Of a stretch of 64,000 nt of DNA, positions 35,214 through 44,221 are shown piece after piece. This stretch comes from Neobacillus bataviensis (GTDB taxonomy: Bacteria > Bacillota > Bacilli > Bacillales_B > DSM-18226): contig NZ_JAHXYW010000007.1 in the NCBI RefSeq assembly GCF_019969725.1, positions 186,001-250,000 of the forward strand, read 5' to 3'. Positions within the stretch are counted from its first letter, which is position 1; every line of letters begins with the position of its first letter. The notes below the pieces were generated by a model that saw nothing but the letters and a program-made list of their open reading frames with translations, had not been told where the DNA came from and did not search any database. The position numbers and the translations under genes are program-made.

Positions 35214-36482
35214 CTAGAATAAATTTCCGTTTTCCCCAAAAGGAAACTCATAGACTTCTGATATTTGCTCCATATTTGGATGATTTTTTATATACTCAAG
35301 CAATGGCTCAGACACTTCAATTTCACTAAGCTTTAATGTATTTTTGATCCGTACGAGTTTGACTGTTGTAAAATCCAAGATATTACATGTTTTTATGGCT
35401 GCTTGAATGGTCTGTTTATCATTAGGTAAGGTAGTTGCAATTTTTGTAGGAGCGACTACCGTAGAAGTCAAACCATTGGCATAGGTTCCTTCTAAATCCA
35501 TTTTGTCAACAAGGCGCTGGCAGGTAAAATCTGCAGTTCCAACACCATTGGCATTTCCCTCTGACTCTCGAGTGACATCAAGCACGACCATTTTACTTAC
35601 ATCGGGACCACCTGACGCATAGGGTGTTGGATAGCGGCCAGTGATATTTGGGTCCATTCCATCACCCGAAATATTTTTACCAATTTCATCAATCACGAGG
35701 ACATCTATTTGATCAAAAAACAACTTTGGCAATAAGGCTTTGGCTTGTTTCTGTAAATCAGGTTCTTTTTCAATAATCTCTTCTGGTGTTAACACATCAA
35801 CAATGGCTACCCTGTCAAATGCATTTTCAACCGAAGCAACGCCAAAAAGGAATGGTGTTTTTTCCATGATGATCTTTGCCATGGCCGGTACATTTTCTGC
35901 CATATACTTAAAACCCATTTGATGACATGCTTCTGCCCCTTTTTGTTTCCCTAAACCAATACTGATCATCTTCATGATGCCGCTTTCAACTGGTCCCCTA
36001 AAGGCGGTATGGGGTTTCACCCGATTAATCACCACGATGCCATCAGCTTCTGAAGCATATTTATCGACATATACTGGCAGTCCGTTTGGCAGTTCGCTAA
36101 TCTTTACAACTTCCATCGATGAGCGAATTTCACAACCTGCACTTTCCTCTGTTACTCCAAGATGCGCTAACACTTCTCTCTGTCCTTCTGCAGTCGCACC
36201 GCCATGGCTTCCCATACTTGGTACAATAAAGGGTTTGGCTCCTAATTCTTTTAAAAATTTCACGGTTACTGCCGTAAGTTCAACAAGGCAATCAAGCCCT
36301 CTGCTGCCGACAGCAATCGCAATTTCCATTCCAGGTTTAATTTGTTTCTGGATTTTTTCTCGTTGTAATTTTTCTTTTAGTTCTTTTTCAAGGTTTTCAA
36401 TTTTCGTATCATCAAACTTTACTCTTACTTTGGCCATCTTTGGAATTGGAATATCTTTAACTAATTCTTGCAGAATCCCCAT
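35214..36482 (-). CDS. larA: LarA-superfamily nickel-pincer racemase/epimerase (aldonate C2-epimerase candidate)
   Basis: A 422-residue LarA homologue. Counterparts of the L. plantarum active site are present with matching spacing: His93 (GSHGGAT), His158 (KPHTAF), the cofactor-bearing Lys171 (GIMKMIS) and His187 (ACHQMG). The enzyme therefore should use the nickel-pincer cofactor for hydride-transfer epimerisation of a 2-hydroxy acid. LarA homologues include lactate and malate racemases and a D-gluconate 2-epimerase. Here, with UxuB-like and gluconokinase genes in the operon, I infer mannonate/gluconate interconversion. The ATG at 36482 is preferred because GTG 36494 overlaps AAGGAG. Confidence 0.85.
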   Translation of the reverse strand: MGILQELVKDIPIPKMAKVRVKFDDTKIENLEKELKEKLQREKIQKQIKPGMEIAIAVGSRGLDCLVELTAVTVKFLKELGAKPFIVPSMGSHGGATAEGQREVLAHLGVTEESAGCEIRSSMEVVKISELPNGLPVYVDKYASEADGIVVINRVKPHTAFRGPVESGIMKMISIGLGKQKGAEACHQMGFKYMAENVPAMAKIIMEKTPFLFGVASVENAFDRVAIVDVLTPEEIIEKEPDLQKQAKALLPKLFFDQIDVLVIDEIGKNISGDGMDPNITGRYPTPYASGGPDVSKMVVLDVTRESEGNANGVGTADFTCQRLVDKMDLEGTYANGLTSTVVAPTKIATTLPNDKQTIQAAIKTCNILDFTTVKLVRIKNTLKLSEIEVSEPLLEYIKNHPNMEQISEVYEFPFGENGNLF

Positions 36483-36603
36483 GTATATACTCACTCCTTT
36501 TCATTGTTTAAAGTGTTCCTCACGGGATTATATTCCATGTAATTACTTTGTCAGTTACTTGAAATCCCTTTCATTTTTAAGGCTATTTATAAATTTATTT
36601 ATT

Positions 36604-36665
36604 TTAATTTGTTCATCAAACAAACTAATTACCTGTATAATATCATTATGCTTCCAAAACGTCAA
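36604..36665. promoter_or_regulatory. Operator 1 and divergent promoters, larA operon / ROK1
   Basis: Minus strand: TTGACG (36660-36665), a 17-bp spacer and TATTAT (36637-36642) form the larA promoter. Immediately downstream lies a 10-5-10 operator, TTAATTTGTT (36604-36613) and AACAAACTAA (36619-36628), of the B. subtilis XylR type. Plus strand: TATAAT (36636-36641) can serve as the -10 box of the regulator gene, overlapping the other -10, so the operator can control both directions. Confidence 0.8.
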
Positions 36666-36683
36666 TAAATAAAGGAGTAAATT

Positions 36684-37853
36684 ATGCTTACTGGGGATGC
36701 AGCTTACATTAAAAAAATCAATCGTTCCTTAATCCTTAGCAAAATTATTGAGCACGGGAGGGTTTCACGTTCAGATTTAGCGAAAATAACTGGCTTAAAT
36801 AAAGCAACAATCTCTGTTCAGGCAGCTGATTTATTAGCCGAAAAATTAATTATCGAAACACCAAAGGAGCATAAAAATCTTGGCAGAAACCCAATAATGC
36901 TTTCGATTATTCAGAATGCTGGATTTTCCTTAGGAATTGACCTTGATAAATCTACCATAACTTTTACGTTATCAGACTTAAGCGGCAGGCCTATTTCCAC
37001 TGAAACAATTGCGCTTCAAACCACTGATTATAATGAGGTTCTCTTGTTATTATCAAAATATATTAAAGATTATAAAGAAAAATATGCTAATGCCCGCTAT
37101 GGACTGATTGGTGTAGTTATTGGAATTCACGGTATTGTGAATAACGATGAAATCATCTATTTCGCCCCCCACCACCAATGGCGTAACAAGAATTTAAAGG
37201 TTGATTTAAAAAATGAAACCGGTGTCAATATATTTATCGAAAATAACGCAAATTTGTGCGCTTTTTCTGAAATCGTTTATAAACACCATCAAAGTGAAAA
37301 TTTATTATCTGTTAGTCTGTATTCTGGAATTGGTCTTGGACTGATGGTTAATAAAGAATTAATAAAAGGATACCATGGTTATGCTGGGGAAATTGGGCAT
37401 ATGATTGTTGTTCCAGAAGGGAAACTGTGCCGCTGCGGGAAAAAAGGCTGTTTTGAACAATATGCTTCTGAAGCCAGTTTTATTAGGCGATTAGCTGAGA
37501 TAAAACAAATGGACGCCATTAGCTATGAAGAATTGAAAGATTGGATTAACAATAGGGATTCTACTACTTGTCATCAAATAAAACAGTTTATTAAAATATT
37601 ATCCGTTGGCCTTAATAATATTATTAATCTATATAATCCTGAAATTGTTGTTATTAATAGCGAGCTGCTCCGATTGTTTCCTGAAGCTGTTTTTGAATTA
37701 AAAAATCATTTGAACTCTTCAGTTGGTCACTATCGTGAACTGGTAATTTCAGATTTTGGAAAAAAGGCTTGTATCTTAGGCGCTTGCGCGATGGCGATTA
37801 AGAAGTTTTTAGAGGTACCGGAACTAAATTTGTCTTTGGCTGATCATAGATAA
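36684..37853 (+). CDS. ROK-family repressor, XylR type (copy 1)
   Basis: A 389-residue regulator. A winged helix-turn-helix (about 10-70; SRSDLAKITGLNKATISVQAADLL) precedes a ROK sugar-kinase-like domain with the ENNANLCAFSE motif, GYAGEIGHM and the zinc motif CRCGKKGCFE. It is a close paralogue of the regulator at 47473-48666, and both begin with the same block (GDAAYIKKINRSLI). It is divergent from the larA operon with an XylR-like operator between. The inducer is unknown; an aldonate or uronate is likely from context. ATG after AAAGGAG. Confidence 0.88.
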   Translation: MLTGDAAYIKKINRSLILSKIIEHGRVSRSDLAKITGLNKATISVQAADLLAEKLIIETPKEHKNLGRNPIMLSIIQNAGFSLGIDLDKSTITFTLSDLSGRPISTETIALQTTDYNEVLLLLSKYIKDYKEKYANARYGLIGVVIGIHGIVNNDEIIYFAPHHQWRNKNLKVDLKNETGVNIFIENNANLCAFSEIVYKHHQSENLLSVSLYSGIGLGLMVNKELIKGYHGYAGEIGHMIVVPEGKLCRCGKKGCFEQYASEASFIRRLAEIKQMDAISYEELKDWINNRDSTTCHQIKQFIKILSVGLNNIINLYNPEIVVINSELLRLFPEAVFELKNHLNSSVGHYRELVISDFGKKACILGACAMAIKKFLEVPELNLSLADHR

Positions 37854-37893
37854 CGAGCGATTCTTTCGATAAATTAACAAACTCTTCACTTTT

Positions 37894-37934
37894 TTGACAA
37901 GCCGAGTCGGTTTTATTTTATAAAATAGACTCGG
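37894..37934 (+). promoter_or_regulatory. Promoter and inverted repeat upstream of the NERD gene
   Basis: TTGACA (37894-37899) and a -10-like TTTATA/TATAAA at 37917-37924 form a SigA-type promoter. CCGAGTC (37902-37908) and GACTCGG (37928-37934) are an inverted repeat placed on either side of the -10 box, as for an operator. Confidence 0.5.
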
Positions 37935-37962
37935 AGTGATCAAAAAAATAAGGAAGTGTCAC

Positions 37963-38871
37963 ATGGCTAAGAAGAATCGTATTGAATCCAAAGAATTAAG
38001 AATTTTAAAATCCTTGAACACACGAATGACGCTAGCTGAAAAAGATCGGCAACATTATTACAGCCTTAAAAAGGGTTATGAGGGTGAGGTAATGTTTGAT
38101 ACATTAACTGAGAAGTTACAGTATGAATGCACGATCTTAAACGACTTGTTATTCAAAGTAAACAACTCCACGTTCCAAATCGATACACTGATAATAATAT
38201 CTGAAAATATGCATGTTTACGAAGTGAAAAATTATGAGGGTGAGTATTTTTATGAAGGTGAGAGATTATACAAGAAGCCCAAAACTGAATATAGTGATCC
38301 TCTAGTCCAATTGAATCGAAGCGAATCACTACTCCGCCAATTACTGCATCGTGAAGGTTATCAGTTCCCCATTGACGGCAAGGTTGTATTTATCAATCCT
38401 GAGTTCACCCTATACCAAGCACCACTAGATAAGCCTATTATTCTTCCAACATTAGTTAATAGTTATTTAAAAAAATTAGATTTGATGCCATCGATACTGA
38501 CTACCCGGCAGGAAAAACTTGCTGACAAACTAATTTCACTTCATATTGAAGAAAATCCTTATACGATATTACCTACCTATAAATATGATGAGGTCCGGAA
38601 GGGGCTAACATGTGCTTTGTGCAACTCGTTTTCGATTTCTGTCACAGGAAAGAAATGTGTGTGTGGAGATTGTGGGCATGAAGAATTGGTAACAGTTGCT
38701 GTTATGCGATGCGTACGGGAGTATATGCTTCTTTTTCCTGATCAAAAAATTTCTACCAATGTTATTCATGAATGGTGTGGGGTTGTGGAGTCAAAAAAAA
38801 GAATTCGTAGGATTTTAGAGAAAAACTTTAAAATTGTCGGTGTTGGACAATGGGCTTATTTCGAGTATTGA
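37963..38871 (+). CDS. NERD-domain protein with zinc-ribbon
   Basis: A 302-residue cytoplasmic protein. The NERD domain (about 35-150) has the restriction-endonuclease-like core: the Asp in FQIDTLIII and Glu-x-Lys in VYEVKNYEG. A C-terminal zinc ribbon follows (CALC, then CVCGDCGHEE, about 213-235). NERD proteins are presumed nucleases involved in DNA processing or defence; this one has no helicase or kinase fused. The ATG at 37963 has AGGAAGTG upstream and is preferred over the earlier GTG. It is a monocistronic island between the lar operon regulator and a tandem repeat. Confidence 0.78.
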   Translation: MAKKNRIESKELRILKSLNTRMTLAEKDRQHYYSLKKGYEGEVMFDTLTEKLQYECTILNDLLFKVNNSTFQIDTLIIISENMHVYEVKNYEGEYFYEGERLYKKPKTEYSDPLVQLNRSESLLRQLLHREGYQFPIDGKVVFINPEFTLYQAPLDKPIILPTLVNSYLKKLDLMPSILTTRQEKLADKLISLHIEENPYTILPTYKYDEVRKGLTCALCNSFSISVTGKKCVCGDCGHEELVTVAVMRCVREYMLLFPDQKISTNVIHEWCGVVESKKRIRRILEKNFKIVGVGQWAYFEY

Positions 38872-38888
38872 TTAAAAATAATTTTTTT

Positions 38889-39252
38889 GTTTATTGAGGA
38901 CATTTCTATTGATTTTCTTACTAGTTTTGTCCCCAACAGCCCTTATTGAGGACATTTCTCTCAATTTCCTTACTAGTTTTGTCCCCAAGAGCCCTTATTG
39001 AGGACATTTCTCTCAATTTCCTTACTAGTTTTGTCCCCAACAGCCCTTATTGAGGACATTTCTCTCAATTTCCTTAATAGTTTTGTCCCCAACAGCCCTT
39101 ATTGAGGACATTTCTATTGATTTTCTTACTAGGTTTGTCCCCAACAGCCCTTATTGAGGACATTTCTCTCAATTTCCTTACTAGTTTTGTCCCCAAGAGC
39201 CCTTATTGAGGACATTTCTATTGATTTTCTTACTAGTTTTGTCCCCAACAGC
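38889..39252. repeat. Seven exact-length 52-bp tandem repeats
   Basis: GAGGACA starts at 38896, 38948, 39000, 39052, 39104, 39156 and 39208, each 52 bp apart. Two variants alternate irregularly: units 1, 5 and 7 carry CTATTGATTTTC and units 2, 3, 4 and 6 carry CTCTCAATTTCC. Each unit has a 9-bp imperfect inverted repeat, TTGAGGACA with TGTCCCCAA. There are no unique spacers, so it is not CRISPR, and no gene spans it. It fills the gap between the NERD gene and the Gfo/Idh operon. Confidence 0.92.
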
Positions 39253-39277
39253 AACGTTTTATCAACTCTATAATCTG

Positions 39278-39308
39278 AAAAAGGCAGCTTTATCACAGCT
39301 GCCTTTTT
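39278..39308. terminator. Terminator of the Gfo/Idh operon
   Basis: AAAAAGGCAGCT (39278-39289) pairs perfectly with AGCTGCCTTTTT (39297-39308), five bases beyond the last gene of the minus-strand operon. Confidence 0.92.
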
Positions 39309-39313
39309 CATTC

Positions 39314-40171
39314 TTAAAACCAGTCTTCATAGCCTATTTCTCTTAAGTAGTCAGCTGATTCTTTAAGACAATCAAATGGATCTCGTCCATAGGTATCATC
39401 TTGTTCAATTAAATAATATTGAACCCCGCTCTCAACTCCAGCATCCATAATCCCTTTGATATCAAGGTTCCCTTGGCCAAGCTCTGCAAATTCAATAATA
39501 TTCGTGAATTTCTGCATGAACTTACCCAAATCTTTATAATCATCTTCTGTTAAATCCATATGACCAATCCGGTAATCCTTTAAGTGAATTAAGGAGACAC
39601 GTCCTGCAAATCTCTTAATAACATTTATCGGATTCTCACCGCCTCTTTGAGCCCAATGAACATCTAACTCAAAACCAAGTTTTGTTGTATTATTTTTCAT
39701 AATATCTAGCAGACATTCATTATCATATTTCTCAAATTCAATGTGATGGTTATGATAATAGAGTTCAATTCCATATTCCGCCAATCGCTCAGCCATTTCT
39801 TCTGCCGCGTGTATATATTCCATCGCTTTATCCTTTTGGCCCATTAATGTAATTGGCATCATCCCGATTCGGATGAAGTTACAATCAAGGATTCTGCAAT
39901 CATTGACGATTTTATCAAAGTCCTTTGCCAATGACTCCCCTGGCATTCCTGGCATAGTGTCTAATGGAGCTGAAATCGAAGCGATTTTAATATCAAAATC
40001 CACACTTGCCCTTCTAAGCTCCGCGACATTTTCCTCGGTCATCTGAATTTGTGTAACCTCAACAGCATTGAATCCAAGCTCTTTTATTTTTCTTAACGTT
40101 TCATATACGCCTAACTCAATAATTTTATTTTTAAGATTAAACATCTGCACGCCAATTTTACGTTTATTCAT
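39314..40171 (-). CDS. Sugar phosphate isomerase/epimerase (AP-endonuclease-2-like TIM barrel)
   Basis: A 285-residue TIM-barrel protein of the xylose-isomerase-like family (IolE/hydroxypyruvate isomerase superfamily). Metal-ligand segments are visible: IELYYHNHHIEFEKY, GFELDVHWAQRGG and VSLIHLKDYRIG, with FAELGQGNLDIKGIM near the end. It is the last gene of an AraC-headed operon with two Gfo/Idh dehydrogenases. Such pairs often oxidise and rearrange sugars or inositols through keto intermediates; the substrate is not known. The ATG follows TGGAGGG. Confidence 0.85.
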   Translation of the reverse strand: MNKRKIGVQMFNLKNKIIELGVYETLRKIKELGFNAVEVTQIQMTEENVAELRRASVDFDIKIASISAPLDTMPGMPGESLAKDFDKIVNDCRILDCNFIRIGMMPITLMGQKDKAMEYIHAAEEMAERLAEYGIELYYHNHHIEFEKYDNECLLDIMKNNTTKLGFELDVHWAQRGGENPINVIKRFAGRVSLIHLKDYRIGHMDLTEDDYKDLGKFMQKFTNIIEFAELGQGNLDIKGIMDAGVESGVQYYLIEQDDTYGRDPFDCLKESADYLREIGYEDWF

Positions 40172-40174
40172 TCG

Positions 40175-41179
40175 TTATCCCTCCAATTGAATTGCTTGCT
40201 TCGAATCTGATGATTTGCGGATTATATCGATTATTTGAATTGCTGGAAAAGCATCCTTAGCATGAACATAATTTTCCGTACCTTGTTCAATACATTGATA
40301 GAATTGATGAATTAACTTAACATGGCTCGCACCATAATAAAATTTGGAACCAGGAAGCTTTGCATCTTCTACTAATTCTTCCTTTTCCCCATTTTCAGTT
40401 ACTCGAGTTAAGATGCTATCTTTAATCGTAAATTTACCTTTTTCGAAAATTACTTCAAGTTCAACACTTGAATTTTCTGCATTTGCATTTGTAGCAAAGA
40501 ACAACCCCGTGACGCCGTTTTCAAATTGAATCCGTGCTGATGCAGTGTCTTCCACTTCAATTCCATAATCAAGCAGTTGATCAAGACTTCCGCGAATGGA
40601 CTCGATTTTACCGCCAAGTAATTGCATCAAGTCGAGCGTATGAAGTGCCTGATTGATCATGACACCGCCGCCGGCATATTCCATCTGTCCACGCCATGGC
40701 TTTACGTCATAATAAGATTTCGGTCTATACCAAGCGACAAGCCCTTTAATTCCAACTATCTTTCCATATTCGCCGCTAAGCGCTATTTTTTGGAGCATTT
40801 CAAACGACTCATTATATCTGTTTTGGAAGCAGACACAGACCTTTACTTCCTGATGTGCTTCCTCCAGATTAACGATCTCGAGTGCCTCCTCTGTATTTAA
40901 TCCTAGCGGCTTTTCAAGAAAGACATGGACGCCCTTTTCGATACAGGCCTTTGTGACTGGATTGTGCAGATAATGAGGCAAGCAAATATGGACAACATCA
41001 AGTGCTTCTGATTCCAGCATGTCTTGGTAGTCAGTATAAAAGCGAGCTTCCGGTACAAGAGTTCTTAAGTCTTCATTTACATCACATACCGCAGTCAGTT
41101 CTACATTTGGGTTTTCTTTAATTGCAGGCAAATGAATTTTGGAAATATCACCAAGCCCAATTAACGCTGCTTTTAGCAT
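40175..41179 (-). CDS. Gfo/Idh/MocA-family oxidoreductase (copy B)
   Basis: A 334-residue NAD(P)-dependent sugar dehydrogenase. The N-terminal Rossmann fold (KAALIGLGDISKIHLPAI) and the family motif HVFLEKPLGLN with the catalytic lysine are present. The C-terminal domain has GGGVMINQALHTLDLMQ with its histidine. It is followed 3 bp later by an isomerase gene. It is clearly a paralogue of the copy at 41244-42404, but shorter and divergent. Confidence 0.87.
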   Translation of the reverse strand: MLKAALIGLGDISKIHLPAIKENPNVELTAVCDVNEDLRTLVPEARFYTDYQDMLESEALDVVHICLPHYLHNPVTKACIEKGVHVFLEKPLGLNTEEALEIVNLEEAHQEVKVCVCFQNRYNESFEMLQKIALSGEYGKIVGIKGLVAWYRPKSYYDVKPWRGQMEYAGGGVMINQALHTLDLMQLLGGKIESIRGSLDQLLDYGIEVEDTASARIQFENGVTGLFFATNANAENSSVELEVIFEKGKFTIKDSILTRVTENGEKEELVEDAKLPGSKFYYGASHVKLIHQFYQCIEQGTENYVHAKDAFPAIQIIDIIRKSSDSKQAIQLEG

Positions 41180-41243
41180 AACTATTCCCCTCTTTAAAAC
41201 GAACTCAAAGCCTTTCAGCGATGAGTTCGTTTATTGTGATAGA

Positions 41244-42404
41244 TTAGCCTCTTACAGGATATTTACCTTCATCAGCAATTCTTTTATTTAATTCTTCCAG
41301 GAATAAATCTTCATCAAATGGTACTTCTACTTCTTTTCCTAACCAGCTTGAAAGATGAATTGCATTTGCAAGTCTAACACCATTGATACCATCACTGCCT
41401 GGCGCTAATAGTGGAGTACCTTCTACAATTGCAGAAGCAAAGTCCTCTAATACGGCAATGTGCTGTCCGCCCCAAACGCTGCCAAACTCAAGCACTTCCT
41501 CGGTGAAAATATCATCTGCATTTCCGCCCATGAAAATTTTCATTACATCTTGCATGTTCATGGTAGCGCTCATTTCGTTTTCGGGTTTAACAAGACGTTT
41601 AATTGTTACCTTTTTGCTGTCATCAACAACAATTTTCCCTTTATCCCCTAAGATTTCAAAGCGGTCAGTACCTACAACATCATGTGTACAAGTTACAAAA
41701 ACCCCAGTAGCACCATTGCCATAGTCAAGTACAGCTGTTACTTCATCTTCTACTACGATATCTCTTTGGTATCCATATTTTACGTTGGAGCAGACTTTTT
41801 TCGGCATCCCGCAGATCCATTGAAGCAAATCGATTTGGTGTGGTGCCTGGTTTACAAGAACACCGCCGCCTTCGCCGCCCCATGTTGCTCTCCATTCACT
41901 TTGGTTGTAGTAACCTTGTGGTCTCCACCAAGTAGTAATAACCCAGTTTGTACGGCGGATATTACCAATTTCACCATTATCAATAATTTCTTTTACTTTT
42001 TGATAAAGAGGATTTGTCCGTTGGTTAAACATGATTCCAAACTTAACCTCCGGCTTAGTTGCAGCAAAATCATTTAACTCTTGAACCTGTTTGGTATAAA
42101 CACCAGCTGGTTTTTCAACTAATGCATGGATGTCTCTTTTTAACGATTCTATTCCCATTTCTGGGTGTAAATAGTGAGGTACACATGTAACAACAGCATC
42201 AACTGTTCCACTTTCTAACATATCAATATAATTTTCATAGAATGGGACATCAGGATACTTTTCCTGAGCCAATTGCTTTTTAGCAGGATCCGTATCGCAA
42301 ATGGCACCGATAACCATATTTTTCACTTTGCCTTCTGCTATGAAACCAGCATATGCACCGCCTTGTGCACCTAAACCAATAATTCCTAATCGTACGTCTG
42401 CCAT
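41244..42404 (-). CDS. Gfo/Idh/MocA-family oxidoreductase (copy A)
   Basis: A 386-residue dehydrogenase with Rossmann motif LGIIGLGAQGGAYAGF, the EKPAG motif (HALVEKPAGVYTK) and the C-terminal-domain segment WRATWGGEGGGVLVNQAPHQIDLLQWICG. The tryptophan-rich insert TTWWRPQGYYNQSEW is typical of members acting on glycosides or cyclic polyols. It begins 2 bp after the preceding isomerase gene. Substrate unknown. Confidence 0.88.
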   Translation of the reverse strand: MADVRLGIIGLGAQGGAYAGFIAEGKVKNMVIGAICDTDPAKKQLAQEKYPDVPFYENYIDMLESGTVDAVVTCVPHYLHPEMGIESLKRDIHALVEKPAGVYTKQVQELNDFAATKPEVKFGIMFNQRTNPLYQKVKEIIDNGEIGNIRRTNWVITTWWRPQGYYNQSEWRATWGGEGGGVLVNQAPHQIDLLQWICGMPKKVCSNVKYGYQRDIVVEDEVTAVLDYGNGATGVFVTCTHDVVGTDRFEILGDKGKIVVDDSKKVTIKRLVKPENEMSATMNMQDVMKIFMGGNADDIFTEEVLEFGSVWGGQHIAVLEDFASAIVEGTPLLAPGSDGINGVRLANAIHLSSWLGKEVEVPFDEDLFLEELNKRIADEGKYPVRG

Positions 42405-42406
42405 AA

Positions 42407-43294
42407 TTACATTTCCCCGCTTTCTATTTTATTAAGAATATCTAATAGAGCTTCATATTGAAGCTTGTATGCGCCAACACCATCAAGTCCTTTATTATCC
42501 TTAATAATTTCAGCTGCCTCTTCCAGCTCTAAATCTTTTAAAGAATCAAAAAGAACTAAATGAGGCTCTAAAGTTAAGAAGCCTTTATATCCTGATTTTA
42601 TAAATTGAGAGAGCAGCTCTGGTATTTTCCCTTCTCCTGTTCCGCAGACCACATTTTCTTTATCAGATGAAACAGCATCCTTAATGTGTACATAAATGAC
42701 TTCATCCTTAAGTAAGTCGTAGCAAGCTTGAGTGTCCTCGCCACATTGTACAAAGTTTGCAAAATCAAAAATCGCCTTAAAGTTTGGAGAGTCAACCGCT
42801 TTCAAAATTTCATTGCAGCGTCGTGCAATATCGCCGAATATGTCTTTCTCATTCTCATGTAATAAAATGACATTATATTCAGCAGCAATTGCAGCGAACT
42901 GCTTTAACTTACTGATTACATCCTCTCGAAAGGTATCGGCGTCCTCACCCTTTGGGATATAAAAGCTGAATATGCGGATATACTTGCAATCTAGCAAATT
43001 ACTAATTTTGCAAAGCTCCTTAAGCATCACCTTTTGTTTGGCAAATCCCTCTTCATCATTGATAAAGATTTTTCCGAGCGGCGATCCGATAGAAGAAACG
43101 CCTATTCCGGCTTTTTGTAAACGAGGCTGTACACTTTCTTTGATTTCGGCAACAGAAAAGTCGCCAATATTTTTCCCATCAATTCCACGCAGTGAAAGAT
43201 AACGCATGCCCAGGTTTGCAACAACCTCAAGCTGAGTATCAAAATCAGACGAGATTTCATCAGAAAAGCCAGAAATCAATAAATCCTTATTCAT
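42407..43294 (-). CDS. Sugar phosphate isomerase/epimerase (TIM barrel), copy 1
   Basis: A 295-residue TIM-barrel protein, family as for the gene at 39314. Ligand segments include NVILLHENEKDIFGD, AIFDFANFVQCGED, VIYVHIKDAVS and FLTLEPHLVLF. It overlaps the araC-type gene by one base (TAATG) with GGAGG inside the end of that gene, indicating translational coupling. It heads the catabolic part of the operon. Confidence 0.86.
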   Translation of the reverse strand: MNKDLLISGFSDEISSDFDTQLEVVANLGMRYLSLRGIDGKNIGDFSVAEIKESVQPRLQKAGIGVSSIGSPLGKIFINDEEGFAKQKVMLKELCKISNLLDCKYIRIFSFYIPKGEDADTFREDVISKLKQFAAIAAEYNVILLHENEKDIFGDIARRCNEILKAVDSPNFKAIFDFANFVQCGEDTQACYDLLKDEVIYVHIKDAVSSDKENVVCGTGEGKIPELLSQFIKSGYKGFLTLEPHLVLFDSLKDLELEEAAEIIKDNKGLDGVGAYKLQYEALLDILNKIESGEM

Positions 43295-44190
43295 TAATTT
43301 ATATCCTCCTTTTTTACAGTATTAAGTTTATTTTTTCGATAATTGGACGGCGTCATCCCTGCCTTTTCTTTAAAGAAACGACTGAAATGAGCCATACTTT
43401 CAAAGCCTGTTTCACGAGCAATCTCAGATAATGTTCGATCTGGTTCCATTTCTAGTAAATACTTTACTTGATTTAGACGGCAGCCCATCACATATTCCAT
43501 AATCGTAAATCCTGTCACTTCCTTAAAGACATGAGAGGTATAATATTTACTTAAATTCAGTTCAGCGGCAATTCGGTCCAATGTTATCTTTTCGAAATAA
43601 TGGTCATTAATCCAAGAGGCAATAGACTCAGCATGAATCTCCTTCTCTGCCTTTTTGCTCGGGAGCTGTGCCAAATCCTTTTGACTCATTTTATAAATTC
43701 CTAATAATAATTGAATGAGTTCAAGCCTTATTTCTGCTTCAATGGGTTCACATTTCTGACCAGTTCGCTGTTTTTCTTCATCAGTTTCAGCAATTAGGCC
43801 GGCAATTTTCTTGATTCTTCCATCTACAAATTGCCCTGATTCATCATACCCGGTACGGAGCAAATAATTATTAAGTTTTTTAAATGGGTCTAACAAATAA
43901 GGCATCCCTAATACTGACAAAATCTCATCTAACCAGGTAGGGGAAAAATGAAGCATGCTCCTGGTATACGTGCTGCCCGGTTTTGGATTTGGTTTATGCA
44001 AGGTTAAACCATCCAGAAGGATAATATCTCCCGGCTGCAATTCATAAATTCGATTGTTAATTAAATACTTACAATCTCCAGAATGAAAAAAGTAAATCTC
44101 ATATTCCTGATGTGAATGAAATTGAAAGGTATTAGATTCTACCCCTCGTACTCGATAAAAAGCGTTAATCCACTCATTCATTAATTTCAA
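43294..44190 (-). CDS. AraC-family transcriptional regulator
   Basis: A 298-residue regulator. An N-terminal cupin domain for sensing (HSHQEYEIYFFHSGDCKYLI, DIILLDGLTLHKP) is followed by an AraC double helix-turn-helix at about 190-290 (ITLDRIAAELNLSKYYTSHVFKEV and LSEIARETGFESMAHFSRFFKEKAGMTPSNYR). The TTG start is set by AAAGGTG. It is the first gene of the operon with two isomerases and two Gfo/Idh enzymes, and so probably controls it by induction; a cre lies just upstream. Confidence 0.88.
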   Translation of the reverse strand: MKLMNEWINAFYRVRGVESNTFQFHSHQEYEIYFFHSGDCKYLINNRIYELQPGDIILLDGLTLHKPNPKPGSTYTRSMLHFSPTWLDEILSVLGMPYLLDPFKKLNNYLLRTGYDESGQFVDGRIKKIAGLIAETDEEKQRTGQKCEPIEAEIRLELIQLLLGIYKMSQKDLAQLPSKKAEKEIHAESIASWINDHYFEKITLDRIAAELNLSKYYTSHVFKEVTGFTIMEYVMGCRLNQVKYLLEMEPDRTLSEIARETGFESMAHFSRFFKEKAGMTPSNYRKNKLNTVKKEDIN

Positions 44191-44207
44191 GATCTCACAC
44201 CTTTTTG

Positions 44208-44221
44208 AGTAAGCGCTAACA
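44208..44221 (-). promoter_or_regulatory. cre-like site upstream of the AraC operon
   Basis: AGTAAGCGCTAACA matches the cre consensus TGWAANCGNTNWCA at all but the first position. It is 18 bp from the araC-type start codon and would act as a roadblock under catabolite repression. Confidence 0.6.

Noticed and set aside
38889..39252. Possible CRISPR array
   Set aside because: The 52-bp units are contiguous and nearly identical with no unique spacers, and no cas genes are present.
39129..39311. Minus-strand open frame in the tandem array
   Set aside because: It lies within repeat DNA and the terminator, with repeat-derived sequence and no ribosome binding site.
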